Below, piece after piece: positions 46,301-54,172 of a DNA stretch of 64,000 nucleotides. This stretch comes from Parabacteroides gordonii MS-1 = DSM 23371 (GTDB lineage: Bacteria > Bacteroidota > Bacteroidia > Bacteroidales > Tannerellaceae), in the NCBI RefSeq assembly GCF_000969825.1, contig NZ_KQ033919.1, positions 1,464,173 through 1,528,172 of the forward strand, in the 5' to 3' direction. Below the pieces are notes generated by a model. That model had not been told where the DNA came from. It searched no databases and was given only the letters and a program-made list of their open reading frames with translations. Both the position numbers and the translations under genes were made by a program. Positions within the stretch are counted from its first letter, which is position 1; each line of letters begins with the position of its first letter.

Positions 46301-46976
46301 GTTTGCGAACCGGCATGGAGATCTGTTCGGTCTGCTTGTTCGGGTCGGTCACGGGAACACGGCGGCGCATCGCTTCGCCCGGCATTCCGTTACCGCTCAG
46401 CTTGCCTATTTCCGTCCAGTTCTGTCCGTCGTTCGAACCCTGGCAAACGATCTCGAAACCGCCTTTTGCCAACTGGTCGTTATAAATAAGATTACCTATC
46501 AGATGTACTTTCCCGACAGATTTACTATACTCATTCAAAGTGAACTGAAACCAGGTATCCTCCCCTTCGATCGTATTCCTCGAATAAGGCCCCTCGTCGA
46601 TCATCCATTCGCGTTCGCGTCGGGGAGCATCTCCGGCAGGAGTTGAAAGGTTCAGATACTGCGGTTGCTTATCCGTCACGATACCGTCGGTAGCCAACTG
46701 CGCCGTCAGGTTATAATCGTGGCTGGACGAATTGAAAGCGGAACGCAACAAAGCTATATTCCGATAATTCGCCTGATCCGGAACCAGGGAAGGAGAGAAA
46801 TCCTCCTTCGGACTACCGGGATACTGCCCGATACCACGGGTATAATAATCCGATCGTTCGAATGATTTGTCCGTTGCACCTGCTCCGCTACATCCCCAGA
46901 GAAACAATGAGGCTACCATTGCGCCACAAAGAGTAAGGGTACGGGAAACTGCTTGCTGTTCATTACATTTTCTCAT
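43347..46976 (-). CDS. Large GH2-family glycosidase lipoprotein with discoidin-like domains
   Basis: This 1,209-residue lipoprotein has lipobox LFLWGC (Cys about 29) and the start MRKCNEQQ at 46976; a start 22 codons upstream is less likely. Two discoidin-like sections lie at about 45-250 and 270-390, then the GH2 sugar-binding domain (FWYRDEFEVPSGF), Ig-like domain and a TIM barrel from about 715. The acid/base is expected in GRNEG at about 830 and the nucleophile in HSERGMPN at about 890. The domain order resembles exo-beta-glucosaminidase or beta-mannosidase-like GH2 proteins. No SusC/SusD adjoins it. The substrate is undetermined. Confidence 0.9.
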   Translation of the reverse strand: MRKCNEQQAVSRTLTLCGAMVASLFLWGCSGAGATDKSFERSDYYTRGIGQYPGSPKEDFSPSLVPDQANYRNIALLRSAFNSSSHDYNLTAQLATDGIVTDKQPQYLNLSTPAGDAPRREREWMIDEGPYSRNTIEGEDTWFQFTLNEYSKSVGKVHLIGNLIYNDQLAKGGFEIVCQGSNDGQNWTEIGKLSGNGMPGEAMRRRVPVTDPNKQTEQISMPVRKLDETITFNTEEAFSNYRVLLKMTGAHSWVFTDVNFYNKDGLVEMKPSQFFTSAWMSATTGEEWLYVDLGSRSEFDKVILHWINKAVKGKVQVSDDATQWTDVADLPGGDGLTDEITLGGGKKARYVRILMQEPANDSRYILSELEVMGKGGLVPQCAAAPAVSDGEIYLSGGNWRLQRASEVNATGEQISTPDFKPENWIMATVPGTVLSSYKNIGAIADPNYADNQLQISESFFNSDFWYRDEFEVPSGFTQDRVFLNFDGINWKANVYVNGKQAGRIEGAFIRGKFDVTDLIVPGKNVVAVEIIKNQHIGAIKEKNVQSTDFNGGILGADNPTFHATIGWDWIPTMRGRNIGIWNDVFLTTTGKVTVADPLVQTVLPLPDTTSAKLTAEVIVKNHDANAVKGTLEGKIGDITFQQPVELAAGEEKAVVFDAKDFPQLNVQNPRLWWPKGYGEPNLYDANFTFKIDDKVSDAKDFKVGIRQMTFNEDNQILSLFVNGRRFIGRGGNWGFSESNLNYRAREYDIAVAYHADMNFTIIRNWVGMIGDEELYEACDRHGIMVWQDFWLANPSDGPDPYYPEMFIANAEDYVRRIRSHASIGIYCGRNEGFPPEQIDKELRRIVKDEHSGIHYISSSADDVVSGHGPYRMLPAKEYFTLKTGNDKFHSERGMPNVLTYESMLRTFSPEGLWPQGNQWGMHDYTREGAQGATSFNEIIAKGYGEPRSAKEFSELAQWVNYDGHRSLFESRSQNRKGLLMWMSHSCWPSMVWQTYDYYFEPTAAYFAIKKASEPLHIQWNPVTDEVEVVNYSGGNRKGLTAKAQVMNMDASVAWEKEVAIDSNEDTTNKCIKLEFPENLSKVHFIKMVLTENGEVVSENFYHRSLEENNYQELRNLPKVALKSDVTINKETDGNWTATAVIENPTSTPALMVRLNVVGGTDGLQFLPMFYSDNYFALLPGEKKEVRFHWKDEDTRGNTPRVVVSGYNVE

Positions 46977-47177
46977 TTGATGAAAGTCTACTTGATTTGT
47001 ATTTTTTGCATGATTATTCCTTTCTAAAAGAAAGCCAGGCAAATATACAGCAAAAACTCCAATTTTTTTACCTCTATGTTATTAAGTTAAGTGAATAGAG
47101 GACGTTTAGAAAATAATAAGTTACTAAATAGTCTCTAAACAAAGTAAAGCCTGTAGTATAGAGAATACCGAAAAAAA

Positions 47178-47206
47178 GGGTGATTCCCTTTAGAAAGGAA
47201 CCACCC
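47178..47206 (-). terminator. Terminator of alaS
   Basis: The minus strand has GGGTGGTTCCTTT paired with AAAGGGAATCACCC (one mismatch), followed by a run of seven T. It lies 30 bases after the alaS stop. Confidence 0.85.
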
Positions 47207-47235
47207 CGAGTCGGATATTTTCTATATATATCTTC

Positions 47236-49863
47236 TTACTGTAAGTCAGCCGCTGCAAGGATCTGGTCGACAGCCTGGATCAAGCCATCCGGATTCTTAC
47301 CACCGGCAGTTGCGAAGTGAGCCTGGCCACCGCCACCGCCCTGGATCAGCTTGGCTGCGTCTTTAACCAACTTACTGGCATCCATACCGTCGGCAACCAA
47401 CGGTTCGCTCAACATCACCATAAGAGCACATTTGGCACCGTCTTTTATTCCGGCAACGAAGAACACTTTCTCATCCGTACAGCTTTCACCCTTGATCTGG
47501 AATGCCAGGTCTTTGATGGCATCCACACTGGCTTCACCCCGGAAGACAACCACTTTAACACCGTGGCGTACCACCGCCTTAGCGATCAGGTCTTTCTTCA
47601 TCGACGCCACTTTTTCCTTGATATAATCGCCTACCTGCTTTTTCAATTCGGCATTCTCCTCTATGGATTTGCGGATGGTCTGAGCCAGGTTCGGCACATT
47701 ATTGAACATGGCACGCAGTTCGCGGAAAGAGTCCTGCAAATGGTAGGTATATTCTTCAGCACTTTCGGCCGTCACCGCTTCGATACGGCGCACACCGGCA
47801 GCAATAGAGCTTTCGGCCACCACGCGCAGCGAACCGATCATACCGGTTGCCGGGATATGCGTACCACCGCACAGCTCGATGGAAGAACCGTATTTAACCA
47901 CGCGTACTTCATCGCCATACTTTTCACCAAACAGCGCCATAGCACCCAGGGCCTGTGCCTGAGCGATCGGCATATTACGATGTTCTTCCAGCGGGAAGTT
48001 GGCACGGATCTTTTCGCTTACCAGCTTTTCTACCTGGCGGATCTCCTCGTCGGTCACTTTCTGGAAGTGTGAGAAGTCGAAGCGAAGGGCTTCCGGAGAA
48101 ACGAAAGAACCTTTCTGCTCAACGTGTGTTCCCAATACTTCACGCAACGCTTCGTGCAGCAAGTGGGTAGCCGAGTGGTTGCATTCGCACTGGATACGTT
48201 TCTTTTCGTTGATCTTGGCTGTGAAAGTAGCCGTTACGTCTTTCGGCAAACGGGCCACGAAATGAACCGGCAGGTTGTTTTCGCGCTTTGTATCTATCAC
48301 ATCCAGTTTTTCATCGTCGGCGATCAACCATCCGGTATCACCAACCTGTCCACCCATTTCTGCGTAGAACGGAGTCTGGTCGAGCACGACCTGGAAGAGT
48401 TCTTTATTCTTCTGTTTGATCTTACGGTAACGCAGGATTTCGGCTTCGCACTCGAAAAGGTCGTAACCTACGAATTTGGCTTCGCCCTCTTTCAGGACTA
48501 CCCAGTCGCCTGTTTCGATAGCGGCGGCGTTGCGGGCACGTTCCTTCTGTTTCTGCATTTCAGCGTTGAACTCCTCGATATTCACTTCCATGCCGTTTTC
48601 ACGCAGGATCAGTTCGGTCAAGTCCAACGGGAATCCGTATGTATCATATAAGGTAAAGGCATCCACCCCGCTGATAACGGTTTTGCCTGCTCCTTTTGTT
48701 TCTTCAATCTTCTTATCCAGCAAACGGATACCTGTTTCCAGCGTGCGCAGGAAAGACTCTTCTTCTTCCTTGATCACCTTTTCGATCAATGTCTTCTGGG
48801 CAACCAGTTCGGGATAAGCATCCCCCATCGTTTCGATCAGCACGGGAAGCAAGCCGTACATGAATGCTTCGCGGCGTCCGAGGAAGGTATACCCGTAACG
48901 AACGGCACGGCGCAGGATACGGCGGATCACATAACCGGCTTTGGCATTCGACGGCAGCTGGCCGTCTGTGATAGAGAATGCAATCGTACGGATATGGTCG
49001 GCAATCACACGCATGGCGATGTCCTGCTGTTTGTTTTCGCCGTATTTGGTTCCGGTAGTGGAAGCGATCACCTGGATGATCGGCTGGAATACGTCGGTAT
49101 CGTAGTTGGAAGTCTTACCCTGCAAGGACATGCAAAGACGTTCGAAACCCATACCGGTATCGATCACCTTGGCGGGCAGCGGTTCGAGCGAGCCGTCAGC
49201 CTTCCGGTTGAACTGCATGAACACCAGGTTCCAGATCTCGATCACCTGCGGATGGTCTTTGTTCACCATTTCGGCACCGCTTGTAGCAGCGCGTTCTTCG
49301 TCGGGGCGAAGGTCGATATGGATTTCCGAACAAGGGCCGCAAGGGCCTGTATCGCCCATTTCCCAGAAGTTATCATGTTTGTTACCGTTGATGATATGGT
49401 CTTTCGGCAGGAACTGTTCCCAGTAACCGGCCGCTTCGTCGTCACGCGACAAACCTTCGGCGGGGCTTCCTTCGAATACGGTAGCGTATAAACGTTTCGG
49501 ATCGAGTTTCAGCACATCCACCAGGTATTCCCATGCCCAATTGATGGCTTCTTTCTTGAAATAATCACCGAACGACCAGTTACCCAACATTTCGAACATG
49601 GTGTGGTGGTAGGTATCATGCCCTACTTCTTCCAGGTCGTTATGCTTGCCGCTTACACGGAGACATTTCTGTGAGTCCGCGACACGTGAATATTTAATAG
49701 GTACATTTCCCAGGATAATGTCTTTAAACTGGTTCATACCCGCATTGGTAAACATCAATGTAGGGTCTCCCTTCACTACCATCGGAGCAGACGGCACTAT
49801 CTGGTGCTGCTTGGAAGCGAAGAACTCTTTAAACGATTCACGGATTTCTTTTGCTGTCAACAT
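47236..49863 (-). CDS. alaS: Alanyl-tRNA synthetase
   Basis: This 875-residue enzyme charges tRNA-Ala. The class II catalytic domain is N-terminal ([47 protein letters not shown]), the editing domain carries [14 protein letters not shown] and [10 protein letters not shown] zinc motifs, and the C-terminal DHHA1-like part ends [19 protein letters not shown]. Its length is standard. It is divergent from the M23 peptidase gene, with overlapping promoter regions in the 96-base gap. Confidence 0.97.
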   Translation of the reverse strand: MLTAKEIRESFKEFFASKQHQIVPSAPMVVKGDPTLMFTNAGMNQFKDIILGNVPIKYSRVADSQKCLRVSGKHNDLEEVGHDTYHHTMFEMLGNWSFGDYFKKEAINWAWEYLVDVLKLDPKRLYATVFEGSPAEGLSRDDEAAGYWEQFLPKDHIINGNKHDNFWEMGDTGPCGPCSEIHIDLRPDEERAATSGAEMVNKDHPQVIEIWNLVFMQFNRKADGSLEPLPAKVIDTGMGFERLCMSLQGKTSNYDTDVFQPIIQVIASTTGTKYGENKQQDIAMRVIADHIRTIAFSITDGQLPSNAKAGYVIRRILRRAVRYGYTFLGRREAFMYGLLPVLIETMGDAYPELVAQKTLIEKVIKEEEESFLRTLETGIRLLDKKIEETKGAGKTVISGVDAFTLYDTYGFPLDLTELILRENGMEVNIEEFNAEMQKQKERARNAAAIETGDWVVLKEGEAKFVGYDLFECEAEILRYRKIKQKNKELFQVVLDQTPFYAEMGGQVGDTGWLIADDEKLDVIDTKRENNLPVHFVARLPKDVTATFTAKINEKKRIQCECNHSATHLLHEALREVLGTHVEQKGSFVSPEALRFDFSHFQKVTDEEIRQVEKLVSEKIRANFPLEEHRNMPIAQAQALGAMALFGEKYGDEVRVVKYGSSIELCGGTHIPATGMIGSLRVVAESSIAAGVRRIEAVTAESAEEYTYHLQDSFRELRAMFNNVPNLAQTIRKSIEENAELKKQVGDYIKEKVASMKKDLIAKAVVRHGVKVVVFRGEASVDAIKDLAFQIKGESCTDEKVFFVAGIKDGAKCALMVMLSEPLVADGMDASKLVKDAAKLIQGGGGGQAHFATAGGKNPDGLIQAVDQILAAADLQ

Positions 49864-49906
49864 AATCTACTATATAGTTCTCGTTAATATTCTGAAAAAC
49901 AATTTG

Positions 49907-49914
49907 CAAAAGTA
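49907..49914 (-). promoter_or_regulatory. Promoter -7 box of alaS
   Basis: TACTTTTG on the minus strand, 43 bases before the alaS start, only 12 bases from the divergent box at 49926-49933. Confidence 0.6.
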
Positions 49915-49925
49915 CAGCAAATTAT

Positions 49926-49933
49926 TATTTTTG
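49926..49933 (+). promoter_or_regulatory. Promoter -7 box of the M23 peptidase gene
   Basis: TATTTTTG on the plus strand, 26 bases before the ATG at 49960. The two back-to-back boxes imply competing promoters. Confidence 0.55.
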
Positions 49934-49959
49934 CACGTATCCAAGCTATAAAATATTCA

Positions 49960-50943
49960 ATGAAACTGTTTAAAACAAGAAAAACATATTACTTATATAA
50001 CCCAAGCACACTCAATTACGAGCGTGTTTACCCTTCCGCCAAAGATCGTTTCTTTATTGTGCTTCGTCATTTGAGTATCGGAGCGGCAATAGGGATCGGT
50101 GCATTTTTCATTCTGATGTACACGATAGACTCGCCGGTAGAATCCTTGATGAAGAAGGAAAACAAGCTGTTGCAGACTCAGTATGAAGTACTTTCGCTCC
50201 GCCTGAGCAATGCGCTCGAAGTGTTGGACGATATCCAGCAAAGGGACGAGAACCTGTACCGCGCCATTTTCCAGGCAGAGTCTATCCCCGAGTCGGTACG
50301 TAAATCGGGCTTCGGAGGAACCAACCGCTACGAGCACCTCCTGAACCTGCCTAACCCGGAGCTGGTCGTTTCGACCACCCAAAAGATGGATATGCTTGCC
50401 AAGCAACTTTATATACAAAGCAACTCATTGGAGGAACTGATCAAACTGGGTAAGAACCAGGAAGAACGGAGCCGTTGCATCCCGGCTATCCAGCCTATTT
50501 CCAATAAAGACCTGCGGCGTACGGCATCCGGCTACGGGGTACGTATCGACCCGATCTACCGAACTCCCCGCTTCCACTCCGGCATGGACTTCTCCGCCAA
50601 GGTTGGAACGGAGATCTATGCGACCGGCGATGGCGTAGTGACCTTTGCCGCCTGGAAACAGGGATACGGAAACTGCCTGATGATCGATCACGGTTACGGA
50701 TTCCAGACTTTATACGGCCACATGAGCAAATTCAAGAAGCGTGTAGGACAGAAAGTGACACGCGGCGAAGTAGTTGGCGAAGTGGGTAATACAGGTAAAT
50801 CTACCGGGCCTCACCTGCATTACGAAGTGATCGTCCGGGGTAAACACGACAATCCGTCCAGATACTATTATATGGATCTCACACCTGAAGAATACGACCG
50901 TATGATCCAGATTGCAGAGAACCACGGACAGGTAATGGATTAA
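49960..50943 (+). CDS. M23-family metallopeptidase (cell-wall endopeptidase)
   Basis: This 327-residue membrane-anchored protein has one N-terminal membrane segment at about 35-52 (LSIGAAIGIGAFFILMY), a coiled coil at about 60-100 and a C-terminal LytM domain with zinc ligands in RFHSGMDFSA and the HxH of GPHLHYEV. It probably cleaves peptidoglycan cross-links, or activates amidases if inactive; all ligands look present, so activity is expected. The MerR-type gene follows after 14 bases, so the two are likely cotranscribed. Confidence 0.93.
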   Translation: MKLFKTRKTYYLYNPSTLNYERVYPSAKDRFFIVLRHLSIGAAIGIGAFFILMYTIDSPVESLMKKENKLLQTQYEVLSLRLSNALEVLDDIQQRDENLYRAIFQAESIPESVRKSGFGGTNRYEHLLNLPNPELVVSTTQKMDMLAKQLYIQSNSLEELIKLGKNQEERSRCIPAIQPISNKDLRRTASGYGVRIDPIYRTPRFHSGMDFSAKVGTEIYATGDGVVTFAAWKQGYGNCLMIDHGYGFQTLYGHMSKFKKRVGQKVTRGEVVGEVGNTGKSTGPHLHYEVIVRGKHDNPSRYYYMDLTPEEYDRMIQIAENHGQVMD

Positions 50944-50957
50944 GCTTCTTTAAGACG

Positions 50958-51335
50958 ATGGCATTAAATAAAGATAAAAACCTGAAGTTATATTTCTCCA
51001 TCAGCGAGGTGGCGCAGATGTTCGACGTCAATGAATCGACCTTGCGCTTCTGGGAGAAGGAATTCGATATTATCCGCCCGCGCAAAACGGCCAAAGGTAC
51101 CCGTTTCTACAAGCAGGAAGATATCGACGCCGTGCGCCTGATCTTCCATCTGGTGAAGGAACGGGGCATGACGCTGGCCGGCGCCCGCCAGAAACTAAAA
51201 GACAACAGGGAGACTACTATCCGGCAGGAAGAGATCGTGAACAAGCTGAAACAAATCAAGGAAGAACTGCTTTCCATGAAAGCGGCTTTCGATGCGCTCG
51301 ACCCTTCCGAATTACCCCAGGAAGACAAAATCTAA
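50958..51335 (+). CDS. MerR-family transcriptional regulator
   Basis: This 125-residue protein has a MerR winged-helix domain: YFSISEVAQMFDVNESTLRFWEKEF with the typical RFWEKEFDIIRPRKT wing, then the second helix pair VRLIFHLVKERGMTLAGARQKL and a dimerisation coiled coil. There is no effector domain, so it may respond to protein partners. It follows the M23 gene closely. Homologues beside M23 peptidases are conserved in Bacteroidetes to my recollection, but the regulatory target is unknown. Confidence 0.92.
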   Translation: MALNKDKNLKLYFSISEVAQMFDVNESTLRFWEKEFDIIRPRKTAKGTRFYKQEDIDAVRLIFHLVKERGMTLAGARQKLKDNRETTIRQEEIVNKLKQIKEELLSMKAAFDALDPSELPQEDKI

Positions 51336-51400
51336 GTCAAACAATTAGCAGGTTACGCGAGAAAAACGTATCTTCGCCGACAATTTAAGAAAACATAAAT

Positions 51401-51802
51401 ATGGAAATTACGGGAAAGATTATTGCCGTACTACCTGAACAGGGCGGCACAAGTAAAAGCGGAAACGAGTGGAAAAAACAGGAGTACGTATTAGAGATGA
51501 ACGATCAATCACAATATCCTAAAAAAGTATGCTTCCAGATCTTCGGTGCCGACCGCATCGCACAGGCAGCTATTCAACCCGGAGAAACTTTGACCGTATC
51601 GATCGATATAGACAGCCGCGAATATCAGGGACGTTGGTTCACTAACATCAGTGCCTGGAAGGTAGAACGCCCGATGGCCGGCGCACCGGTATCTGCACCG
51701 GGAGCCATGACTCCGGATAATTTTGCACCGGCATCTGCCCCGACAGCACCCGCCGCTCCCGATTTCGGCCCGGCTAACCCGATCGACGATCTGCCATTCT
51801 AA
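51401..51802 (+). CDS. DUF3127 OB-fold-like protein with SSB-like C-terminal tip
   Basis: This 133-residue protein begins with a DUF3127 domain (MEITGKIIAVLPEQGG, SGNEWKKQEYVLEMND, and GRWFTNISAWKVE) that looks like a single-stranded nucleic acid-binding OB-fold. A proline/alanine-rich linker from about residue 92 leads to a tip NPIDDLPF, very like the DDDIPF tail by which SSB recruits partner proteins. The stop overlaps the start of the antiporter gene by 1 base. A role in DNA metabolism is inferred from the tip; no function is established. Confidence 0.85.
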   Translation: MEITGKIIAVLPEQGGTSKSGNEWKKQEYVLEMNDQSQYPKKVCFQIFGADRIAQAAIQPGETLTVSIDIDSREYQGRWFTNISAWKVERPMAGAPVSAPGAMTPDNFAPASAPTAPAAPDFGPANPIDDLPF

Positions 51803-52749
51803 TGGATATCGTTGCCCTGATCGGCGGACTACTCCTCATCCTGGTCGGCGCTAATGCACTGACCGATGGGGCTGCTTCGGTAGCCAAACGCTTTAACATC
51901 TCCAGCCTTGTTATCGGATTAACGATCGTCGCTTTCGGTACATCCGCCCCGGAACTGACCGTCAGCATTGTATCGGCACTGAAAGGTAGTGCGGATATGG
52001 CTATCGGGAATGTTGTCGGAAGTAATATATTCAATACCCTTATGATCGTAGGCTGTACGGCGGCCATTGTCCCTATCGGGATGAACAAAGGGACGCTCAG
52101 CAAAGAGATTCCGTTGTGCATCCTCGCTTCGGTCGTGCTGTTCATCTGCGGAAACGATGTGCTGATAAACGGCGCTGCACAAAACACCATCAGCAGCAGC
52201 GACGGTATGCTGTTGCTATGTTTCTTCGCGATCTTCCTCGGTTACACGTTTGCCATTGCCCGCGACGGGAACAGCGAAGGCGAAGCAGAGATAAAGCTGA
52301 TGCCTGTCTGGAAATCGAGCCTGTTCATTCTGGGTGGACTGGTCGGACTGATCTATGGCGGACAGTTCTTCGTGAACGGCGCCTCGGGCATCGCACGCAG
52401 CCTGGGTGTCAGCGAGTCGATCATCGGCCTGACGCTGGTAGCCGGTGGTACTTCCCTGCCGGAGCTGGCCACCTCGGTAGTCGCCGCACTGAAGAAGAAC
52501 CCGGAGATGGCGATAGGGAATGTGATCGGTTCCAACCTCTTCAACATATTCTTCGTACTGGGATGCAGCGCAACGATCAGCCCGCTGAACATGCAAGGAA
52601 TCACGAACATCGACCTCGGTGTCCTGATCGGTTCCTGTGTGCTACTGTACCTGTTCGGCCTGTTTATCAGGAAACGGACGATCACCCGTATCGAAGGAAT
52701 CGTCATGGTGCTTTGCTATATCGCCTATACGGCCTACCTGATTGCGTAA
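51802..52749 (+). CDS. Calcium/sodium antiporter, YrbG-like
   Basis: This 315-residue inner-membrane CaCA-family exchanger has about ten membrane segments in two repeats. The two alpha-repeat motifs are GTSAPELTVSIV in the first half and GGTSLPELATSVVAALKK with IGNVIGSNLFNI in the second, the sites of ion binding. It overlaps the DUF3127 stop by 1 base (TAATG), so translation is coupled. Physiological role, calcium or sodium, is not shown. Confidence 0.94.
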   Translation: MDIVALIGGLLLILVGANALTDGAASVAKRFNISSLVIGLTIVAFGTSAPELTVSIVSALKGSADMAIGNVVGSNIFNTLMIVGCTAAIVPIGMNKGTLSKEIPLCILASVVLFICGNDVLINGAAQNTISSSDGMLLLCFFAIFLGYTFAIARDGNSEGEAEIKLMPVWKSSLFILGGLVGLIYGGQFFVNGASGIARSLGVSESIIGLTLVAGGTSLPELATSVVAALKKNPEMAIGNVIGSNLFNIFFVLGCSATISPLNMQGITNIDLGVLIGSCVLLYLFGLFIRKRTITRIEGIVMVLCYIAYTAYLIA

Positions 52750-52780
52750 GGTGTAATACCGATCGCCTGCCGGCAACTAC

Positions 52781-53944
52781 TTAAAAATAATATCCCAGGC
52801 TGATATTGAACCGTGCATGCCAGGAGTTACTGCCCGTCCCTGCCCCGAAAGCATTCCAGTCGGGGCCGAGCCAGGGCTGATGCAATCCTTGTGCATAATC
52901 GATGTAGGCCAGAACCGGCCCGGCAGTGACCAGACAGCCGGTGACATTCTGGAAACTGTCGTTAAACTGCTTATCCCGTTTCTGCATCCACCCGAAATCG
53001 TTATAGAACTTAATACTATCGACGATCCCTTTCTTAAAAGGTATCGTATAACCGGCACTGACAGAATAGATATTCGCTTTTGCCGCCATTTCATAAGGCG
53101 CATTAAAGGCCGTCATGGTCACAATATTCCGGTCTTCACCCGGAGCATTCTTCGGATGCATGGCGAAGGTGGATATCTGCGTCATCAGGCTCAGACCCTG
53201 CCAGTAAAGTTCGTGATGCAGGGCAAAGGCATAATGTGTGCCATTCTTCTCGGTGTCGAGGTTATAGAGCATTCCGAATTCGGCGGAAGCACCCAGTTTC
53301 TGTTTGACTTCATTCCCCCATTTATAGAAAACCTGGCCATTGAACTGGTTCACTTCTTTGTTGCGGCCGGCCACATCATAGCTGTAACGGTCGCCTGCCG
53401 TTTCCGTATCGGAGCCGAACAGTTCTTCTTCCGAGTTCTTGAAAAAGGCCAGGGAGTAATCCCATTTATCTCCGGTGTACATATATTTCACGCCCATATC
53501 CGAATCGTCTTCAAGGCCTAAGTAATAAGCGATCTGAAAGAAATAATTATGTGCCCCGTAAGGCTGTATGCCGAAAGGTACGCGGGTCAGCCCCACCTGT
53601 ATCTGCTGCTTCTCGTTAAACTGATAACCGATCCACCCGGATTTAAGCATGGCACCTCCCGAGGCCTTGGCGTAAAAGCGGAAATCCACATCCAGCAGGA
53701 TCTTTTTGTAGGAACCTTCCACCCCCAGCTTAAACAGGTCATATCCCAGGTCGCCCCAACGCTTCCGGGAACCTTCTTTCCAATCGGAATAGTTATAGTT
53801 AAAACGCAGGAAACCATTAAACTTCAGGCGGGGTATCTCCTTTTTGACAGCTACGGGCGCAGCATCTGCCCCGGAAGTTTCTCCATGTGCGGCGATTAAC
53901 GAAAGGAACAGGCAAGCCAATAATACTAATGTCGTTTGTTTCAT
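52781..53944 (-). CDS. Outer-membrane porin, OprO/P-like
   Basis: This 387-residue barrel protein has a signal peptide (MKQTTLVLLACLFLSLIAAHG) and alternating hydrophobic beta strands with aromatic ends, closing in FNISLGYYF, a typical outer-membrane C-terminus. Segments such as LDVDFRFYAKASGG and VGLTRVPFGIQPYG resemble phosphate-selective porins. I preferred ATG at 53944 over the upstream ATG at 53951. It is divergent from an 11-heme cytochrome gene with a 228-base gap, so the two could act together. Substrate unknown. Confidence 0.85.
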   Translation of the reverse strand: MKQTTLVLLACLFLSLIAAHGETSGADAAPVAVKKEIPRLKFNGFLRFNYNYSDWKEGSRKRWGDLGYDLFKLGVEGSYKKILLDVDFRFYAKASGGAMLKSGWIGYQFNEKQQIQVGLTRVPFGIQPYGAHNYFFQIAYYLGLEDDSDMGVKYMYTGDKWDYSLAFFKNSEEELFGSDTETAGDRYSYDVAGRNKEVNQFNGQVFYKWGNEVKQKLGASAEFGMLYNLDTEKNGTHYAFALHHELYWQGLSLMTQISTFAMHPKNAPGEDRNIVTMTAFNAPYEMAAKANIYSVSAGYTIPFKKGIVDSIKFYNDFGWMQKRDKQFNDSFQNVTGCLVTAGPVLAYIDYAQGLHQPWLGPDWNAFGAGTGSNSWHARFNISLGYYF

Positions 53945-54172
53945 GTCTATCATTAAGTTTGGGAATTAATATCCGTTGTTGCATTTCACCCTTTTTTATA
54001 TAACTTATCAATCCACAAAAAGTTTACCGGAAAGGAGCAAAATCAGCCAAAGACTGCAAATTATAGCCTGCACGAATAAATATACCGGAAAACCACAAAC
54101 CTTTCCGAATCCCGTTTTGTTATTATTAAATAATCGGAATAACATTGTTTAATCATTTTATCTGTGCGTACC

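Noticed and set aside
44085-46646. Long plus-strand open frame of 853 codons
   Set aside because: It lies wholly antisense to the GH2 gene, lacks any family motif and is rich in His, Arg and Phe, as expected for the complement of a GC-skewed coding strand.
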